Under the pieces are notes generated by a model. The model saw only the letters and a program-made list of their open reading frames with translations, was not told the origin of the DNA and made no database searches. From Brachybacterium timonense (GTDB taxonomy: Bacteria; Actinomycetota; Actinomycetes; Actinomycetales; Dermabacteraceae), in assembly GCF_900258505.1 (NCBI RefSeq), contig NZ_LT984895.1:2062478-2126477 (forward strand): a DNA stretch of 64,000 nt, written 5' to 3'. Position 1 is the first letter of the stretch, and each line of letters starts with the position of its first letter. Position numbers and translations under genes: made by a program. This document shows positions 33,946 to 44,090 of this stretch, in pieces.

Positions 33946-34860
33946 TCAACCTACCACAGCAGCGGATGCATGCGGACGCACCTCGAGTGCAGCGATTCGC
34001 CAGGCTGCCGGCTCATCCACAACGCGTCGAGTCAGCGCGCGAAGCTCTTGAGCATCGCCGCGCAGCACCAGGATCGCGGGACCGGCACCGGAGACGACAG
34101 CGGGGTGCCCTTCGTGGCGCAGGACACGCAACAGCTCGAGGCTCTGCGGCATCCCGGCGGCACGCTGCTCCTGGTGGATGCGGTCCTCGGTGGCAGTCAG
34201 CAGCAGCTCCGGCTCGTGGGCCAGGGCGTGGACGAGCAGGGCGGCACGCGCTGCGTTCATGGCCGCATCGGGGTGCGGGACCTGCGCGGGCAGCAGTGAG
34301 CGGGCCGCGGCGGTGGACAGCACGGTGCGAGGAAGCAGCACAACGGGTGAGAGGGCGTCTGGGTGCACGGGCAGGCGGCGTGTATGCGCCGTGCCCGCCT
34401 CAGTCCAGGAGATCGTCGCTCCGCCCAGCAGCGCGGGGGCCGCATTATCGGGGTGACCTTCGAACTCCGTCGCGAGCTGCAGCAGGGTCCGCTCATCCAA
34501 GGCTTCGGGGTCGGAGAGGAGATCGCGAGCCAGCAGCAGTCCGCCCACCGTTGCAGCGGCGCTCGACCCCAGGCCGCGCCCGTGCGGAATACGGTTGCGG
34601 GTGCGCAGCCGGATTCCGACCTGCGGCGCCCCGGCGTGGTCCAGGGCACGGCGCACGGCCCGAACCACCAGGTGCTCCTCCCCCGTCGGTACATCGGCGG
34701 CGCCCTCCCCTTCAGCTGTGATCTCCACACCGCCGGTGGTGGCGTCAAGCTCAAGCTGGTCCGTCAGGCCGAGCGCGACCCCTAGGGCGTCGAAGCCCGG
34801 CCCCAGGTTCGCCGACGTCGCTGGAACCTCAACGCTCACGCGAGTGTGCGCGATCCTCAT
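33946..34860 (-). CDS. thrB: Homoserine kinase
   Basis: Phosphorylates L-homoserine for threonine synthesis. 304 residues, GHMP kinase fold: PATSANLGPGFDALGVAL at the N-terminus, the ATP-binding IPHGRGLGSSAAATVGGLL, FEGHPDNAAPALLGG, and the C-terminal VSGAGPAILVL. AGGAGGT precedes the ATG. 61 bases after thrC, last of the lysA-hom-thrC-thrB block. Confidence 0.96.
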   Translation of the reverse strand: MRIAHTRVSVEVPATSANLGPGFDALGVALGLTDQLELDATTGGVEITAEGEGAADVPTGEEHLVVRAVRRALDHAGAPQVGIRLRTRNRIPHGRGLGSSAAATVGGLLLARDLLSDPEALDERTLLQLATEFEGHPDNAAPALLGGATISWTEAGTAHTRRLPVHPDALSPVVLLPRTVLSTAAARSLLPAQVPHPDAAMNAARAALLVHALAHEPELLLTATEDRIHQEQRAAGMPQSLELLRVLRHEGHPAVVSGAGPAILVLRGDAQELRALTRRVVDEPAAWRIAALEVRPHASAAVVG

Positions 34861-34921
34861 GCGACCACCTCCTGATCAGCGGCTGCGCTGCGGACGTCGC
34901 ACAGCCCGATGGCCGTCGGTC

Positions 34922-35986
34922 TCACAGGCCCATAGCGGTCGCTGCCGCCTGGATATCGGGGTCAATCACGACGGGGGTGAGGTCGCGGCCGCTCAGCGCC
35001 GTGTCGATGTCCTTGAGTCCGTTGCCGGTCACGGTTATCGCGATCGTGGCGCCGCGCGGCACGGCGCTGCGCTCCGCCTGCTGCAGCAGGCCAGCGACAC
35101 CGGCCGCAGAAGCCGGCTCAACGAAGATACCGACCTCGTCGGCAAGCAGACGCTGGGCAGCGAGGATCTGCTCGTCGCTGACCGCGTCGATGAGCCCGCC
35201 GGAGTCATCCCGAGCGGCCGTGGCGAGGGACCATGACGCCGGGGCGCCGATACGGATGGCTGTCGCGACGGTTTCCGGCTCGGGGATCGGGTGCCCTGCG
35301 ACGAACGGTGCGGCACCGGCGGCCTGGAAGCCCCACATGGCCGGGGCGGACCCGGTGATTCCCTTGTCGCGATACTCCTGGTATCCCATCCAGTAAGCGG
35401 AGATGTTTCCAGCATTGCCCACGGGCAGCACATGGATATCGGGGGCGGCCCCGAGCGCATCGCAGATCTCGAATGCGGCCGTTTTCTGCCCCTGCAGGCG
35501 ATACGGGTTCACCGAGTTCACCAGCTCCACGGGATGCTCGGCTTCGATCTTGCGGGCGATCTCGAGGCAGTCGTCGAAGTTTCCGCGCACCTGCACCAAG
35601 CGGGCTCCATGCATGACGGCTTGAGCAAGTTTGCCGGCAGCGATACGCCCTTCGGGGATCAGCACCACGCAGGTCAGACCCGCCCGGGTGGCGTATGCGG
35701 CCGCCGAGGCGCTCGTATTGCCTGTCGAGGCGCAGATCACCGTCGTCGCGCCGTCATTGAGCGCGCGGCTCATGGCGGACACCATCCCGCGGTCCTTGAA
35801 GGAGCCGGTGGGGTTCTGCCCTTCGACCTTGATGTGGACGTCCGCGCCCACGCGGTTCGACAGCGCCGGGGCATGGACGAGCGGGGTGCCGCCCTCCCCC
35901 AGCGTGAGCAGAGTGTCCTCAGCGGTGAAGGGCAGATGCTCGCGATACTCCTCGAGCACGCCACGCCACTGGTGAGCCATGGTCAT
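34922..35986 (-). CDS. thrC: Threonine synthase
   Basis: PLP enzyme converting O-phosphohomoserine to threonine. 354 residues: [12 protein letters not shown], the PLP lysine in [25 protein letters not shown], and the phosphate-cup region [14 protein letters not shown]. Short class of threonine synthase, usual in Actinobacteria. ATG overlaps the hom stop as ATGA. It begins MTMAHQ, so the second ATG is also possible. Confidence 0.97.
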   Translation of the reverse strand: MTMAHQWRGVLEEYREHLPFTAEDTLLTLGEGGTPLVHAPALSNRVGADVHIKVEGQNPTGSFKDRGMVSAMSRALNDGATTVICASTGNTSASAAAYATRAGLTCVVLIPEGRIAAGKLAQAVMHGARLVQVRGNFDDCLEIARKIEAEHPVELVNSVNPYRLQGQKTAAFEICDALGAAPDIHVLPVGNAGNISAYWMGYQEYRDKGITGSAPAMWGFQAAGAAPFVAGHPIPEPETVATAIRIGAPASWSLATAARDDSGGLIDAVSDEQILAAQRLLADEVGIFVEPASAAGVAGLLQQAERSAVPRGATIAITVTGNGLKDIDTALSGRDLTPVVIDPDIQAAATAMGL

Positions 35987-37311
35987 TCTCCTTCGATGCG
36001 CAGCAGGGAGTCGATCGACATGACGACGGGGCGAGCACGCAGCACATCCAGTGCGGACTGCATGGCCTGCTCGCGCGCGCGATGCGTGGTGATGCCGATG
36101 AAGGCAGAGTCTGCGGTGTTCCCCTCGTCGTTCCCTTCGGCAGGTTCCTGGTGGATGGTGGAGATGGAGATGCCGTGATCGGAGAGCGTGCCAGCCACCT
36201 GGGCGAGCACGCCCGGCTCATCGTGCACGTGCAGTCCGAGGTAGAACTTCGAGCGCAACTGATCAAGCGGCACGATCTCGAGCCCGGCGTACCGGGACTC
36301 TCGCGGGCCCACTCCCCCGCGCACGCGCTGGCGGGCCGCGGTCACCACGTCGCCCAGCACGGCGGACGCGGTCGGAGCACCGCCGGCGCCCTGCCCGTAG
36401 AACATGAGTGATCCGGCTGCCTCGGCCTCGACGAACACGGCGTTGTACGCCTCGGACACGCTGGCCAGAGGGTGCGCATCGGGGATAAGAGCCGGGTATA
36501 CCCGGGCGGAGATCCCTGCAGGCTCGTCGGCGCCGCCGCTCACGCGCTCGACGATGGACAGCAGTTTGATCGTGCGGCCCATGCGACGCGCCGCCTCGAT
36601 GTCGCGGGAGCTCACGGCCGTGATGCCCTCGCAGTGGACGTCTTCGAGGCCGACGCGACTGTGGAAGGCGAGCGAGGCGAGGATCGATGCCTTCGCTGCG
36701 GCGTCATGGCCCTCCACGTCAGCGGTCGGATCAGCCTCGGCGTACCCGAGCTCGGTGGCGGTGGCAAGTGCCTGCTCGAAGTCGGCACCGGTGCGAGTCA
36801 TGGCGTCCAGGATGTAGTTCGTCGTCCCGTTGACGATGCCGAGCACCCGGTGGATGCTGTCGCCCGCGAGCGACTCGCGCACCGGGCGCACGATGGGAAT
36901 CGCTCCGGCCACAGCGGCTTCGAAGTACAGGTCCACGCCGTTGGCGTCGGCTGCTTCGTACAGCGTCGGCCCGTCGGCCGCCAGAAGGGCCTTGTTCGCG
37001 GTGACCACGGCGGCCCCGTGTCGCAGCGCATCCAGCAGCAGGCTGCGGGCCGGCTCGATCCCGCCCATCAGCTCGATCACGAGGTCGGCGTCACGCACCG
37101 CAGAGCTCGCATCACCGGTTAGCAGCTCGCGCGGCACATGCGGCCCGCGGTCGCGCTCCAGATCCTGCACCGCGACCGCAGTCACCGTGAGACGGGCACC
37201 GATGCGGTGGGCGAGGTCCTCCTGCTGCTCGGCAAGGATCCTCAGCACTTCGGCGCCGACAGTCCCGGCACCGAGCACGACGACCTTGAGCTCGCCAGGG
37301 GGCTGTGACAT
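35983..37311 (-). CDS. hom: Homoserine dehydrogenase with ACT domain
   Basis: Reduces aspartate semialdehyde to homoserine. 442 residues from ATG 37311 (AGGAAGGA upstream). Rossmann motif [23 protein letters not shown], the catalytic [33 protein letters not shown], and [16 protein letters not shown]. The C-terminal 80 residues are an ACT domain ([20 protein letters not shown]), the site of threonine feedback inhibition in relatives. First of the coupled hom-thrC pair, 101 bases after lysA. Confidence 0.97.
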   Translation of the reverse strand: MSQPPGELKVVVLGAGTVGAEVLRILAEQQEDLAHRIGARLTVTAVAVQDLERDRGPHVPRELLTGDASSAVRDADLVIELMGGIEPARSLLLDALRHGAAVVTANKALLAADGPTLYEAADANGVDLYFEAAVAGAIPIVRPVRESLAGDSIHRVLGIVNGTTNYILDAMTRTGADFEQALATATELGYAEADPTADVEGHDAAAKASILASLAFHSRVGLEDVHCEGITAVSSRDIEAARRMGRTIKLLSIVERVSGGADEPAGISARVYPALIPDAHPLASVSEAYNAVFVEAEAAGSLMFYGQGAGGAPTASAVLGDVVTAARQRVRGGVGPRESRYAGLEIVPLDQLRSKFYLGLHVHDEPGVLAQVAGTLSDHGISISTIHQEPAEGNDEGNTADSAFIGITTHRAREQAMQSALDVLRARPVVMSIDSLLRIEGE

Positions 37312-37412
37312 ACGACGATCCTTCCTCTGCGTCTGAGGGGCGCCGGAGGAGCACGGCGCCGGCAGCTGCACTGTATCGAGGCCTCGCCCGCTGCCGGGCA
37401 CAGTGTGACAGT

Positions 37413-38837
37413 TCACGTCTGCAATCCGACATCAAGAGCCATGAGGTCTTCTTCTGTCTCACGGCGCATGAGCGTGCGGATGTTTCCGTCGCGCACAGAG
37501 ACGACCGCGGGGCGGGGCACGTGATTGTAGTTCGAGGCCATCGAGTAGCAGTAAGCACCGGTCACGGGGACCGAGATCAGATCGCCACGGTGCACGTCCG
37601 CCGGCAGATATTCGTCCTTGACCACGATGTCGCCGCTCTCGCAGTGTTTGCCCACCACACGCACGACCGTCGGCTCTGCCTGCGAGACGCGAGAGGCCAG
37701 CAGGCAGGAGTAGTCGGCGTCGTACAGGGCGGTGCGCATGTTGTCACTCATGCCGCCATCGACCGAGACGTAGAGGCGGTGGCGGTCCGCACCCAGGTGC
37801 ACGTCTTTGAGCGTGCCCACAGCGTAGAGGGTCTGGGTGGATGGGCCAGCGATCGCACGGCCAGGCTCCACCACGATACGGGGCGCCGTCATGCCGAGCT
37901 GCCTGCTCTCCTCGCCCACGATCCGCGCGAGCCCCTGAGCGATCCGCTCGATCGGCCACGGCGTGTGCTGCGTGGTGTACATGACGCCGAAACCGCCGCC
38001 GAGATCCACCAGGTCGATCTCGTGGCCGAGCTCGTGGCGGATCCGCGCGAGCAGTTCGAGCACGCGCCGCGCAGCCACCTCGAATCCGCCCACGTCGAAG
38101 ATCTGTGAACCGATGTGGGAGTGGATACCGATCAGCTGCAGCGCATCGGCCCGTTCCAGGGTGCGCTGCACAGCCGTGAAGGCATCTCCAGTGCTCAGCG
38201 AGATCCCGAACTTCTGGTCCTCATGGGCGGTGGCGATGAACTCATGCGTGTGCGCCTCGACCCCGCTGGTGATCCGCAGCAGAATCGGGGCACGCACGCC
38301 CCGTTCCCGCGCGATGCCGGTGAGCAGGTCGAGCTCGTCCAGAGAATCCACCACGATGCGACCGACGCCACTGTCCAGCGCTCGTTCGATCTCCGCGCGG
38401 GACTTGTTATTCCCGTGCATCGCGATTCGTGCCGGGTCAACCCCGGCGCGCAGCGCAACAGCGAGTTCGCCGCCGGTGCACACATCCAGGCCGAGCCCTT
38501 CCTCCTGCACCCAGCGCGCCACCGCCGTGCACAGGAACGCCTTGCCCGCGTAGCAGGTCTCAGCGCCGCGCAGGGATGCGAAAGCGTCCTCGAAGGCTTC
38601 GCGGTGCCGACGGGCGCGGGCACGGAAATCTTCCTCGTCCAGGATCATCACGGGCGTTCCCACAGTGTGGGCGATCTCCTGCACGCTCACGCCCCCGACC
38701 TCCAAGGCGCCATCGCTGCGTCGGCGGGTGGTGCATGACCAGAGTCCATCGATCAGGGCATGGACGTCCGTGGGGTACGGCAGCCAACTGGGCACGGGAT
38801 CGTTGCCGTGCAGGGCGCCTGCTTCGTGAGCGCGCAT
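37413..38837 (-). CDS. lysA: Diaminopimelate decarboxylase
   Basis: Last step of lysine synthesis, decarboxylating meso-diaminopimelate. 474 residues: PVMILDEEDFRARAR, PLP lysine in CYAGKAFLCTAVARW, MHGNNKSRAEIERAL, IGSQIFDVGGFEVAARRV, LGGGFGVMYT, EPGRAIAGPS and the C-terminal CESGDIVVKDEYLP loop with the catalytic cysteine. AGGAG four bases before the ATG. In many relatives argS lies upstream; here it is replaced by the divergent otsAB gene 223 bases away. Confidence 0.97.
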   Translation of the reverse strand: MRAHEAGALHGNDPVPSWLPYPTDVHALIDGLWSCTTRRRSDGALEVGGVSVQEIAHTVGTPVMILDEEDFRARARRHREAFEDAFASLRGAETCYAGKAFLCTAVARWVQEEGLGLDVCTGGELAVALRAGVDPARIAMHGNNKSRAEIERALDSGVGRIVVDSLDELDLLTGIARERGVRAPILLRITSGVEAHTHEFIATAHEDQKFGISLSTGDAFTAVQRTLERADALQLIGIHSHIGSQIFDVGGFEVAARRVLELLARIRHELGHEIDLVDLGGGFGVMYTTQHTPWPIERIAQGLARIVGEESRQLGMTAPRIVVEPGRAIAGPSTQTLYAVGTLKDVHLGADRHRLYVSVDGGMSDNMRTALYDADYSCLLASRVSQAEPTVVRVVGKHCESGDIVVKDEYLPADVHRGDLISVPVTGAYCYSMASNYNHVPRPAVVSVRDGNIRTLMRRETEEDLMALDVGLQT

Positions 38838-39027
38838 CGTGCTCCTGGATGATCGAGACTCGACAGATGGCGGGGCGAAGGCCCACAGAGCACGGTAGAG
38901 GACGCGACGCTTCCCTGTCCGAACGGTCCGTTTCGCGGTCCGCTGCGCGCGGCCACAGCCTCGTTTTCCTCCCGACTCCCCTGATCAGCACCGTGAACAG
39001 AGCGATGTCGCCTGGAGGCGTGCTTGA

Positions 39028-39033
39028 TAGCGT
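39028..39033 (+). promoter_or_regulatory. Possible -10 element for otsAB
   Basis: TAGCGT fits TANNNT and would put the transcript start about 20 bases before the GTG, leaving room for the AAGGAG ribosome site. No clear -35. The 223-base gap also serves divergent lysA. Confidence 0.4.
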
Positions 39034-39060
39034 GGCCTCATCCCAGCGAAGGAGACCCCT

Positions 39061-41316
39061 GTGAGCAGCCACGAGCTCGTGATCGTCGCCAATCGTCTGC
39101 CCGTCGACGCCCGCACTCTTCCGGACGGTGCCACAGAGTGGGTGACGTCCCCCGGTGGCCTGGTCACGGCAATGGAGTCGGTGATGCGCCATGTGGAGTC
39201 CGGTGCGTGGGTGGGCTGGCACGGCTCGCCTGGTGAACAGCCGGAGCCGTTCACGGCCGACGGCATGAGCCTGTACCCGGTGCGGTTGGATGCGGACGAG
39301 GTGGCCCGCTACTACGAGGGCTTCTCCAATGCGACGCTATGGCCCCTCTACCACGACGTGATCGTGGACCCGGAGTTCCACCGCACCTGGTGGGACACCT
39401 ATCTGGCGGTAAATCGCCGTTTCGCGAAGGAAGCCGCCGCTGTGGCCGGCCCGGGTGCGACGGTGTGGGTGCACGACTATCAGCTGCAGCTCGTGCCCGA
39501 GATGATCCGCAAGGACCGGCCGGATCTGCGTATCGGCTTCTTCAATCACATTCCGTTCCCACCGGTCGAGCTCTTCAGCCAGTTGCCCAAGCGCAACCAG
39601 GTGCTGCGCGGGCTGCTGGGTGCGGATCTCGTCGGCTTCCAACGCGAGGGCGACGCCCAGAACTTCCTGGCCGCCGCCCGGCAGCTGCTCGGCTACCACG
39701 TCGAGGGCCATGCGGTGACCGTGCCGGGCATCGGCACACAGCCCGCGCGTGATGTGGTCGCAGGCGCCTATCCGATCTCGATCGACTCGGCCGCGGTCTC
39801 TGCCCTCACGGAGGATGCAGAGGTTCGGGCGCGTGCCCGGCAGTTGCGTGAGGACCTCGGGCAGCCAAAGAAGATCGTGCTGGGTGTGGACCGACTCGAC
39901 TACACCAAGGGCATCCGCCATCGCCTCAAGGCATGGGGTGAGCTGCTCAACGACGGCGTCGTGGATCCGCAGGATGCTGTCTTCGTGCAGGTCGCGACAC
40001 CGTCTCGTGAGCGTGTGGATGCCTACCGCCAGCTGCGCGACGAGGTGGAGCTCACCGTGGGCCGGATCAACGGCGACTTCGCGCCGATCGGGCGTCCGGC
40101 GATTTCGTACCAGCACCGCACCTTCGACCGACGCGACATGACCGCGCTGTATATGGCTGCTGACGTGGCGCTTGTGACCTCGCTGCGCGACGGCATGAAC
40201 CTGGTTGCGAAGGAGTACGTGGCTTCTCGGCCGGATCTGCGCGGGGCGCTCGTGCTGTCCGAGTTCACCGGCGCTGCCGACGAGCTGCGCGCAGCGATCC
40301 TGGTCAATCCGCACGACATCGATGAGCTGAAGGCCTCGATCCTGCAGGCTCTCGCGATGACAGAGGATGAGCAGGAGCTCGCCATGACCTCCCTTCGTCG
40401 CCAGGTTCTCGACCACGACGTGCAGGCCTGGGCGCACGAGTTCCTCGAGGATCTCGAACAGGCCGGGAACCCTGCCGAGCCCGTCTCGCACACCGTGACT
40501 CTGGCTGATGGCGACGATGGCGATGCCGAGCAGCTCGAAACGAAGCTCACCGAATTTGCTCACACGCCGCGGATTCTCGTCGCATCGGATTTCGACGGTG
40601 TGATCGCACCGATCGTGGCTGATCGGGACGCGGTGATGCCCGATGCCGGGACGCTCGAGGCGCTCACCGAGCTCGCCGAGGATGACGACGTCACGGTGGC
40701 ACTGGTCTCCGGGCGCGCACTTGCCGATCTCGACAAGCACACCCAGATGCCGAGCTCCGTGGTGCTGATCGGCTCCCACGGCGCGGAGATCGGCGCACTC
40801 CCTCCCACGGTGAACGCCGGCGTGCTGGATGCCGCATCGCTGACGATGGACGAGACCCGTCAGGGGCGCCTGGACTCGGTGATCCGTTCTTTGAAGACGA
40901 TCGCGCTCAAGCATCCCGGTGCCGAGGTGGAGGTCAAGCCGACCGCTGCGGTGCTTCATACGCGCGGTGTGCGGGGGCGTAGTGCGCCGGATGCTACTGA
41001 GGCTGCTCTGGATTACGCACGCACCTTGCCGTGGGCCACCGTGACCCCCGGCAAGGAGGTTGTGGAGTTCTCCGTGGTGGAGACCAGCAAGGGTGAGGCG
41101 CTCGACGCGCTCGCTCGCGCGTGCGCCGCGGATGCATGGCTCTACCTTGGTGATGACGTCACCGACGAGTCCGTGTTCGTCCGGGCGGGTGAGCATGACC
41201 TCGCGGTGAAGGTCGGGGACGGTGACACGGCAGCGGACCATCGTGTGGCGGACACGGATGCGGTGCGGGAGCTCGTGCAGTCTCTGCTTGAGAAGCGTCG
41301 GGCCAACGGGCGCTAA
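39061..41316 (+). CDS. otsA: Bifunctional trehalose-6-phosphate synthase/phosphatase (OtsA-OtsB fusion)
   Basis: Makes trehalose-6-phosphate from UDP- (or ADP-) glucose and glucose-6-phosphate, then removes the phosphate. 751 residues. OtsA half (1-480, GT20): VIVANRLPVDA, WVTSPGGLVTAME, GWHGSPGE, TVWVHDYQLQLVPEMIR, GFFNHIPFPP and LGVDRLDYTKGIRHRL. OtsB half (about 500-751, HAD): ILVASDFDGVIAPI with nucleophile Asp, VALVSGRAL, and WLYLGDDVTDESVF with the Mg-binding acids. Motif I ends DGV rather than the usual DGT. GTG start with AAGGAG. Separate otsA and otsB are common elsewhere; this fusion also occurs in other Micrococcales. Confidence 0.95.
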   Translation: MSSHELVIVANRLPVDARTLPDGATEWVTSPGGLVTAMESVMRHVESGAWVGWHGSPGEQPEPFTADGMSLYPVRLDADEVARYYEGFSNATLWPLYHDVIVDPEFHRTWWDTYLAVNRRFAKEAAAVAGPGATVWVHDYQLQLVPEMIRKDRPDLRIGFFNHIPFPPVELFSQLPKRNQVLRGLLGADLVGFQREGDAQNFLAAARQLLGYHVEGHAVTVPGIGTQPARDVVAGAYPISIDSAAVSALTEDAEVRARARQLREDLGQPKKIVLGVDRLDYTKGIRHRLKAWGELLNDGVVDPQDAVFVQVATPSRERVDAYRQLRDEVELTVGRINGDFAPIGRPAISYQHRTFDRRDMTALYMAADVALVTSLRDGMNLVAKEYVASRPDLRGALVLSEFTGAADELRAAILVNPHDIDELKASILQALAMTEDEQELAMTSLRRQVLDHDVQAWAHEFLEDLEQAGNPAEPVSHTVTLADGDDGDAEQLETKLTEFAHTPRILVASDFDGVIAPIVADRDAVMPDAGTLEALTELAEDDDVTVALVSGRALADLDKHTQMPSSVVLIGSHGAEIGALPPTVNAGVLDAASLTMDETRQGRLDSVIRSLKTIALKHPGAEVEVKPTAAVLHTRGVRGRSAPDATEAALDYARTLPWATVTPGKEVVEFSVVETSKGEALDALARACAADAWLYLGDDVTDESVFVRAGEHDLAVKVGDGDTAADHRVADTDAVRELVQSLLEKRRANGR

Positions 41317-41343
41317 TCTGACCCCGCTGAGCATCGCACCCGC

Positions 41344-41877
41344 TCAGAACAGGCGTGTGGTGATGCCGAGTGCGCCGAGCAACGAGGGCAGGAACGAGGC
41401 GGCGTACACCCACATCCCCCAGGTTGACTCGCTGAGAGCCCCCAGAAGCAGGTAGCCGATGAACAGGCCCGCTGTGGGAAGCAGCCCGAGCAGAACAGCA
41501 GGAAGCACGATCCAGCGGGCGGCCCCCACTCCAGCGACTGCCAGGATTGCGGTCATGAGCAGCACAAAGGCGGCGAGTGCGGCAAGAGCGAAGGAGATGG
41601 CCATCAGCCAGCCGTAGATGCGGTCATTCTCGATGTTCACCAGCGCCTGCGTCCACCCATTCAGAGGCGGGCTGTAGTAGCTGATCCCGTCACTGAGGTC
41701 GTTATCTGGCGTGCCGTAACCAGGATTGAAACGGAGGAACGGGCTGACAACGGCCAAAAACGCGCTGAGCAGAAGGAACGGCGGGCTGATGAACAGGTGC
41801 TTGCGCTTCTTCGCTGGTGTCGTCGGCGTCGTGGTGCCAACGGGCTCACCCGCGTGTTGCGTAATGGACTGTGACAT
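41344..41877 (-). CDS. Four-helix membrane protein, unknown function
   Basis: 177 residues from ATG 41877 (GGAGG six bases upstream). A polar, Thr/Pro/Lys-rich N-terminus is followed by helices at about 35-52, 85-110, 117-138 and 145-167. A loop of about 30 residues (RFNPGYGTPDNDLSDGISYY) faces one side after the first helix. No family recognised. It converges on otsAB with a 27-base gap and lies after tRNA-Arg. Confidence 0.72.
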   Translation of the reverse strand: MSQSITQHAGEPVGTTTPTTPAKKRKHLFISPPFLLLSAFLAVVSPFLRFNPGYGTPDNDLSDGISYYSPPLNGWTQALVNIENDRIYGWLMAISFALAALAAFVLLMTAILAVAGVGAARWIVLPAVLLGLLPTAGLFIGYLLLGALSESTWGMWVYAASFLPSLLGALGITTRLF

Positions 41878-42010
41878 GTCATGCCTCCCCACGGCAGTTC
41901 TAGTGCCATCCCGACCCCGGGGCGAGGCTACCAACCACAGACCGACAGAAGAAGGCCCGAACCGCATAACGCTGGTTCAGGCCATTCCGATGTCCTGAGA
42001 CATCACGGGG

Positions 42011-42083
42011 CGCCCGCGACAGGATTCGAACCTACGACCTTCTGCTCCGGAGGCAGACGCTCTATCCACTGAGCTACGCGGGC
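42011..42083 (-). tRNA. tRNA-Arg (anticodon CCG)
   Basis: 73 bases that fold into a full cloverleaf: 7-bp acceptor stem GCCCGCG/CGCGGGC, D arm GCTC-GAGC, anticodon stem TCTGC/GCAGA with loop CTCCGGA (anticodon CCG, reads CGG), and T arm with TTCGAAT loop. Two wobble pairs in the T stem. The 3' CCA is not encoded, as in many Actinobacteria. Confidence 0.96.
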
Positions 42084-42093
42084 CAACCCCGGC

Positions 42094-42099
42094 AGTCTA
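42094..42099 (-). promoter_or_regulatory. -10 element for tRNA-Arg
   Basis: TAGACT lies 10 bases upstream of the mature tRNA 5' end and fits TANNNT, giving a start a few bases before the tRNA. A conserved -35 is not clear. The tRNA is therefore likely transcribed independently of tsaD. Confidence 0.5.
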
Positions 42100-42204
42100 G
42101 CAACCAACGCGCTGTGGCGGCGTCCTGCAGCGGGTGACAGAGCGAAGGGAGACACACCTCACCGCGCATGTGCGGCGTCGACATCGCTCAGACCTGCGCC
42201 CCTG

Positions 42205-43266
42205 TCAACGTGGCAACGGAAGCTGCGCGCCGTGGAGCACGGCCGAGGGATCCGCACCGATCGCGAGCGTATGCGCGGGGGCGCCAGCCCTCGCCAACAG
42301 GTCCCCGACGGCCGCGATCATCGCACCATTGTCGGTGCACAGTCGTGGCGGTGGGATGCGCAAATCGATGCCACGTTCCGCACAGGCCCGATCAGCCACC
42401 GCGCGCAGACGCGCATTCGCCGCAACCCCGCCGACGATCACGAGAGTGTCGAGTCCGCGTTCAGCAACGGCCCGCAGCGCCTTCGCCACGAGCACATCCA
42501 CCACGGCTTGCTCAAACGATGCAGCGATGTCTGCCACAGGCACAGGCTCTCCACGCCGTTCGAGCGTCTCGACGGTACGTGCCACTGCGGTCTTGAGCCC
42601 CGAGAAGGAGAACGTGTACGGGGCGTCGCCCGGGCGCATCATCGCCCGGGGGAAGGAGAATGCCGACGGGTCGCCGTCGACGGCGGCGCGAGAGATCGCC
42701 GGACCGCCTGGGTAGCCCAAGCCGAGCAGGCGCGAGACCTTATCGAAGGCCTCGCCAGCAGCGTCATCGAGGGTGTCGCCCAAGTGTTCGATAGGGTCGC
42801 GCACCAGGTCGCCGACGGCGAGGATCGACGTATGGCCACCGGAGACGATCAGCACGATGGATCGCTCGGGCAACGGGCCGTGCTCGAGCACATCAGCAGC
42901 AGCGTGGCCCGCGAGGTGGTGCACGCCGTACAGGGGGACATCGAGTGACCAGGCAATGGCCTTGGCCGATGCGAGGCCCACATGCACGGCCGTGGCGAGC
43001 CCTGGGCCGGACGTGGCTGCGACGTGAGTGATGTCCTGCAGATCCACGCCCGCGTCATCCAAGGCGATCTGCAAAGTGGGGACTGCCGCTTCGAGGTGAG
43101 CACGGGCAGCGATCTCCGGGACAACGCCACCGAAATCAGCATGCTCCATTGCGCTGGAAGCGAGCCCTTGTCCGAGCAGGCGCCCTTCGGTGACGATCCC
43201 GAATCCAGTTTCGTCGCACGAGGATTCGACCCCGAGGACGACGGGGGTCCGTGCAGCGTTGTTCAC
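42205..43266 (-). CDS. tsaD: tRNA N6-adenosine threonylcarbamoyltransferase
   Basis: Transfers the threonylcarbamoyl group to A37 of ANN-decoding tRNAs. 353 residues from GTG 43266, which overlaps the M23 peptidase stop (GTGA). Motifs: [12 protein letters not shown], the metal-binding [35 protein letters not shown] and [11 protein letters not shown]. The usual tsaE-tsaB-rimI neighbours are absent; only an unrelated peptidase precedes it. The TsaC-like partner is at 28071-29063. Confidence 0.96.
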   Translation of the reverse strand: MNNAARTPVVLGVESSCDETGFGIVTEGRLLGQGLASSAMEHADFGGVVPEIAARAHLEAAVPTLQIALDDAGVDLQDITHVAATSGPGLATAVHVGLASAKAIAWSLDVPLYGVHHLAGHAAADVLEHGPLPERSIVLIVSGGHTSILAVGDLVRDPIEHLGDTLDDAAGEAFDKVSRLLGLGYPGGPAISRAAVDGDPSAFSFPRAMMRPGDAPYTFSFSGLKTAVARTVETLERRGEPVPVADIAASFEQAVVDVLVAKALRAVAERGLDTLVIVGGVAANARLRAVADRACAERGIDLRIPPPRLCTDNGAMIAAVGDLLARAGAPAHTLAIGADPSAVLHGAQLPLPR

Positions 43267-44090
43267 CGCAGAATCGACATCGGGTTGGAGTAGTTGCCCG
43301 AATCGTCCATGACAGCGAAGTGCAGGTGGCATCCAGTGGAGCGTCCCGTGGTGCCCACGTATCCGATGACCTCGCCCTGCTTCACGGTGGCGCCAACGGA
43401 GGTGGCGTAGCCCTGCAGGTGGAAGTATCCGGTGGTGATGCCGTTACCGTGGTCGACCTTCACGCGTTTGCCGGAGCTGGAGGTGTACTCAACGGCCACG
43501 ACAGTGCCGGCTTGTGAGGCACGAACGGGAGTGCCACAGCCGGAGCCGAAGTCGACGCCTTCGTGCATTTTGCGGTAGCCGAGCACGGGGTGGGTGCGGT
43601 AGCCGTAGCCGGAGGTGATCGGTCCGCCAACGGGGCGGATGAAGCCGGAGTCAGACTGGGGAATCTCCGCGCCGGACTCGTCGACCGCAACGGGCTCGGG
43701 CGCCTCGACCTCAATACCGGTGGAGGGGACCTGCTGCTCCTCATCCTGCTGGGCTGCATCAGCGTCATCAGCGGGGGCACTGCGCTCGGCGGCCCGGGAT
43801 GCCGCGTCGACACCGGCGCGCGACTCGAGCGACCCGTGCACGGTCGGGATGTTCACGGAGGACGCGGGCGCCGAGGGAACCTCAGCAGGCGCGGGAATCG
43901 CGGCAGAAGCCGGTGCGGGCTGATCGCCCGCGGTGGCGGTGGCCAGCGGGACGGCAATCGTGGCAGTAGCCAGAGCGCCCACAACGCCAGCCTTCACCAT
44001 GCCAGCGGGGATCGCGGAATCACGGTGGGCGCCGGTGGAGACCTTCAGAGGACGCACATGCGCCGGACCTGCTGCGCGATGATTCGCCAC
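43263..44090 (-). CDS. M23 family metallopeptidase (LytM-type cell-wall hydrolase)
   Basis: Cuts peptide cross-links of peptidoglycan outside the membrane, or activates amidases. 275 residues. A hydrophobic stretch at about 28-52 ([20 protein letters not shown]) serves as signal or anchor. Then about 95 residues of Ala/Pro/Glu linker. The C-terminal M23 domain (150-275) has [15 protein letters not shown] and the zinc-ligand [10 protein letters not shown], with the internal [12 protein letters not shown] start with only a weak ribosome site (GCAGGTTGAC). Coupled to tsaD. Confidence 0.92.
   Translation of the reverse strand: MANHRAAGPAHVRPLKVSTGAHRDSAIPAGMVKAGVVGALATATIAVPLATATAGDQPAPASAAIPAPAEVPSAPASSVNIPTVHGSLESRAGVDAASRAAERSAPADDADAAQQDEEQQVPSTGIEVEAPEPVAVDESGAEIPQSDSGFIRPVGGPITSGYGYRTHPVLGYRKMHEGVDFGSGCGTPVRASQAGTVVAVEYTSSSGKRVKVDHGNGITTGYFHLQGYATSVGATVKQGEVIGYVGTTGRSTGCHLHFAVMDDSGNYSNPMSILR

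Noticed and set aside
39337..41334. 665-codon open frame antisense to otsAB
   Set aside because: The plus-strand fusion has all catalytic motifs; the antisense frame is His/Arg-rich noise.
41327..41347. Six-base inverted repeat between otsAB and the 4-TM gene
   Set aside because: Stem is short and overlaps the stop codon of the minus-strand gene; not a convincing terminator.
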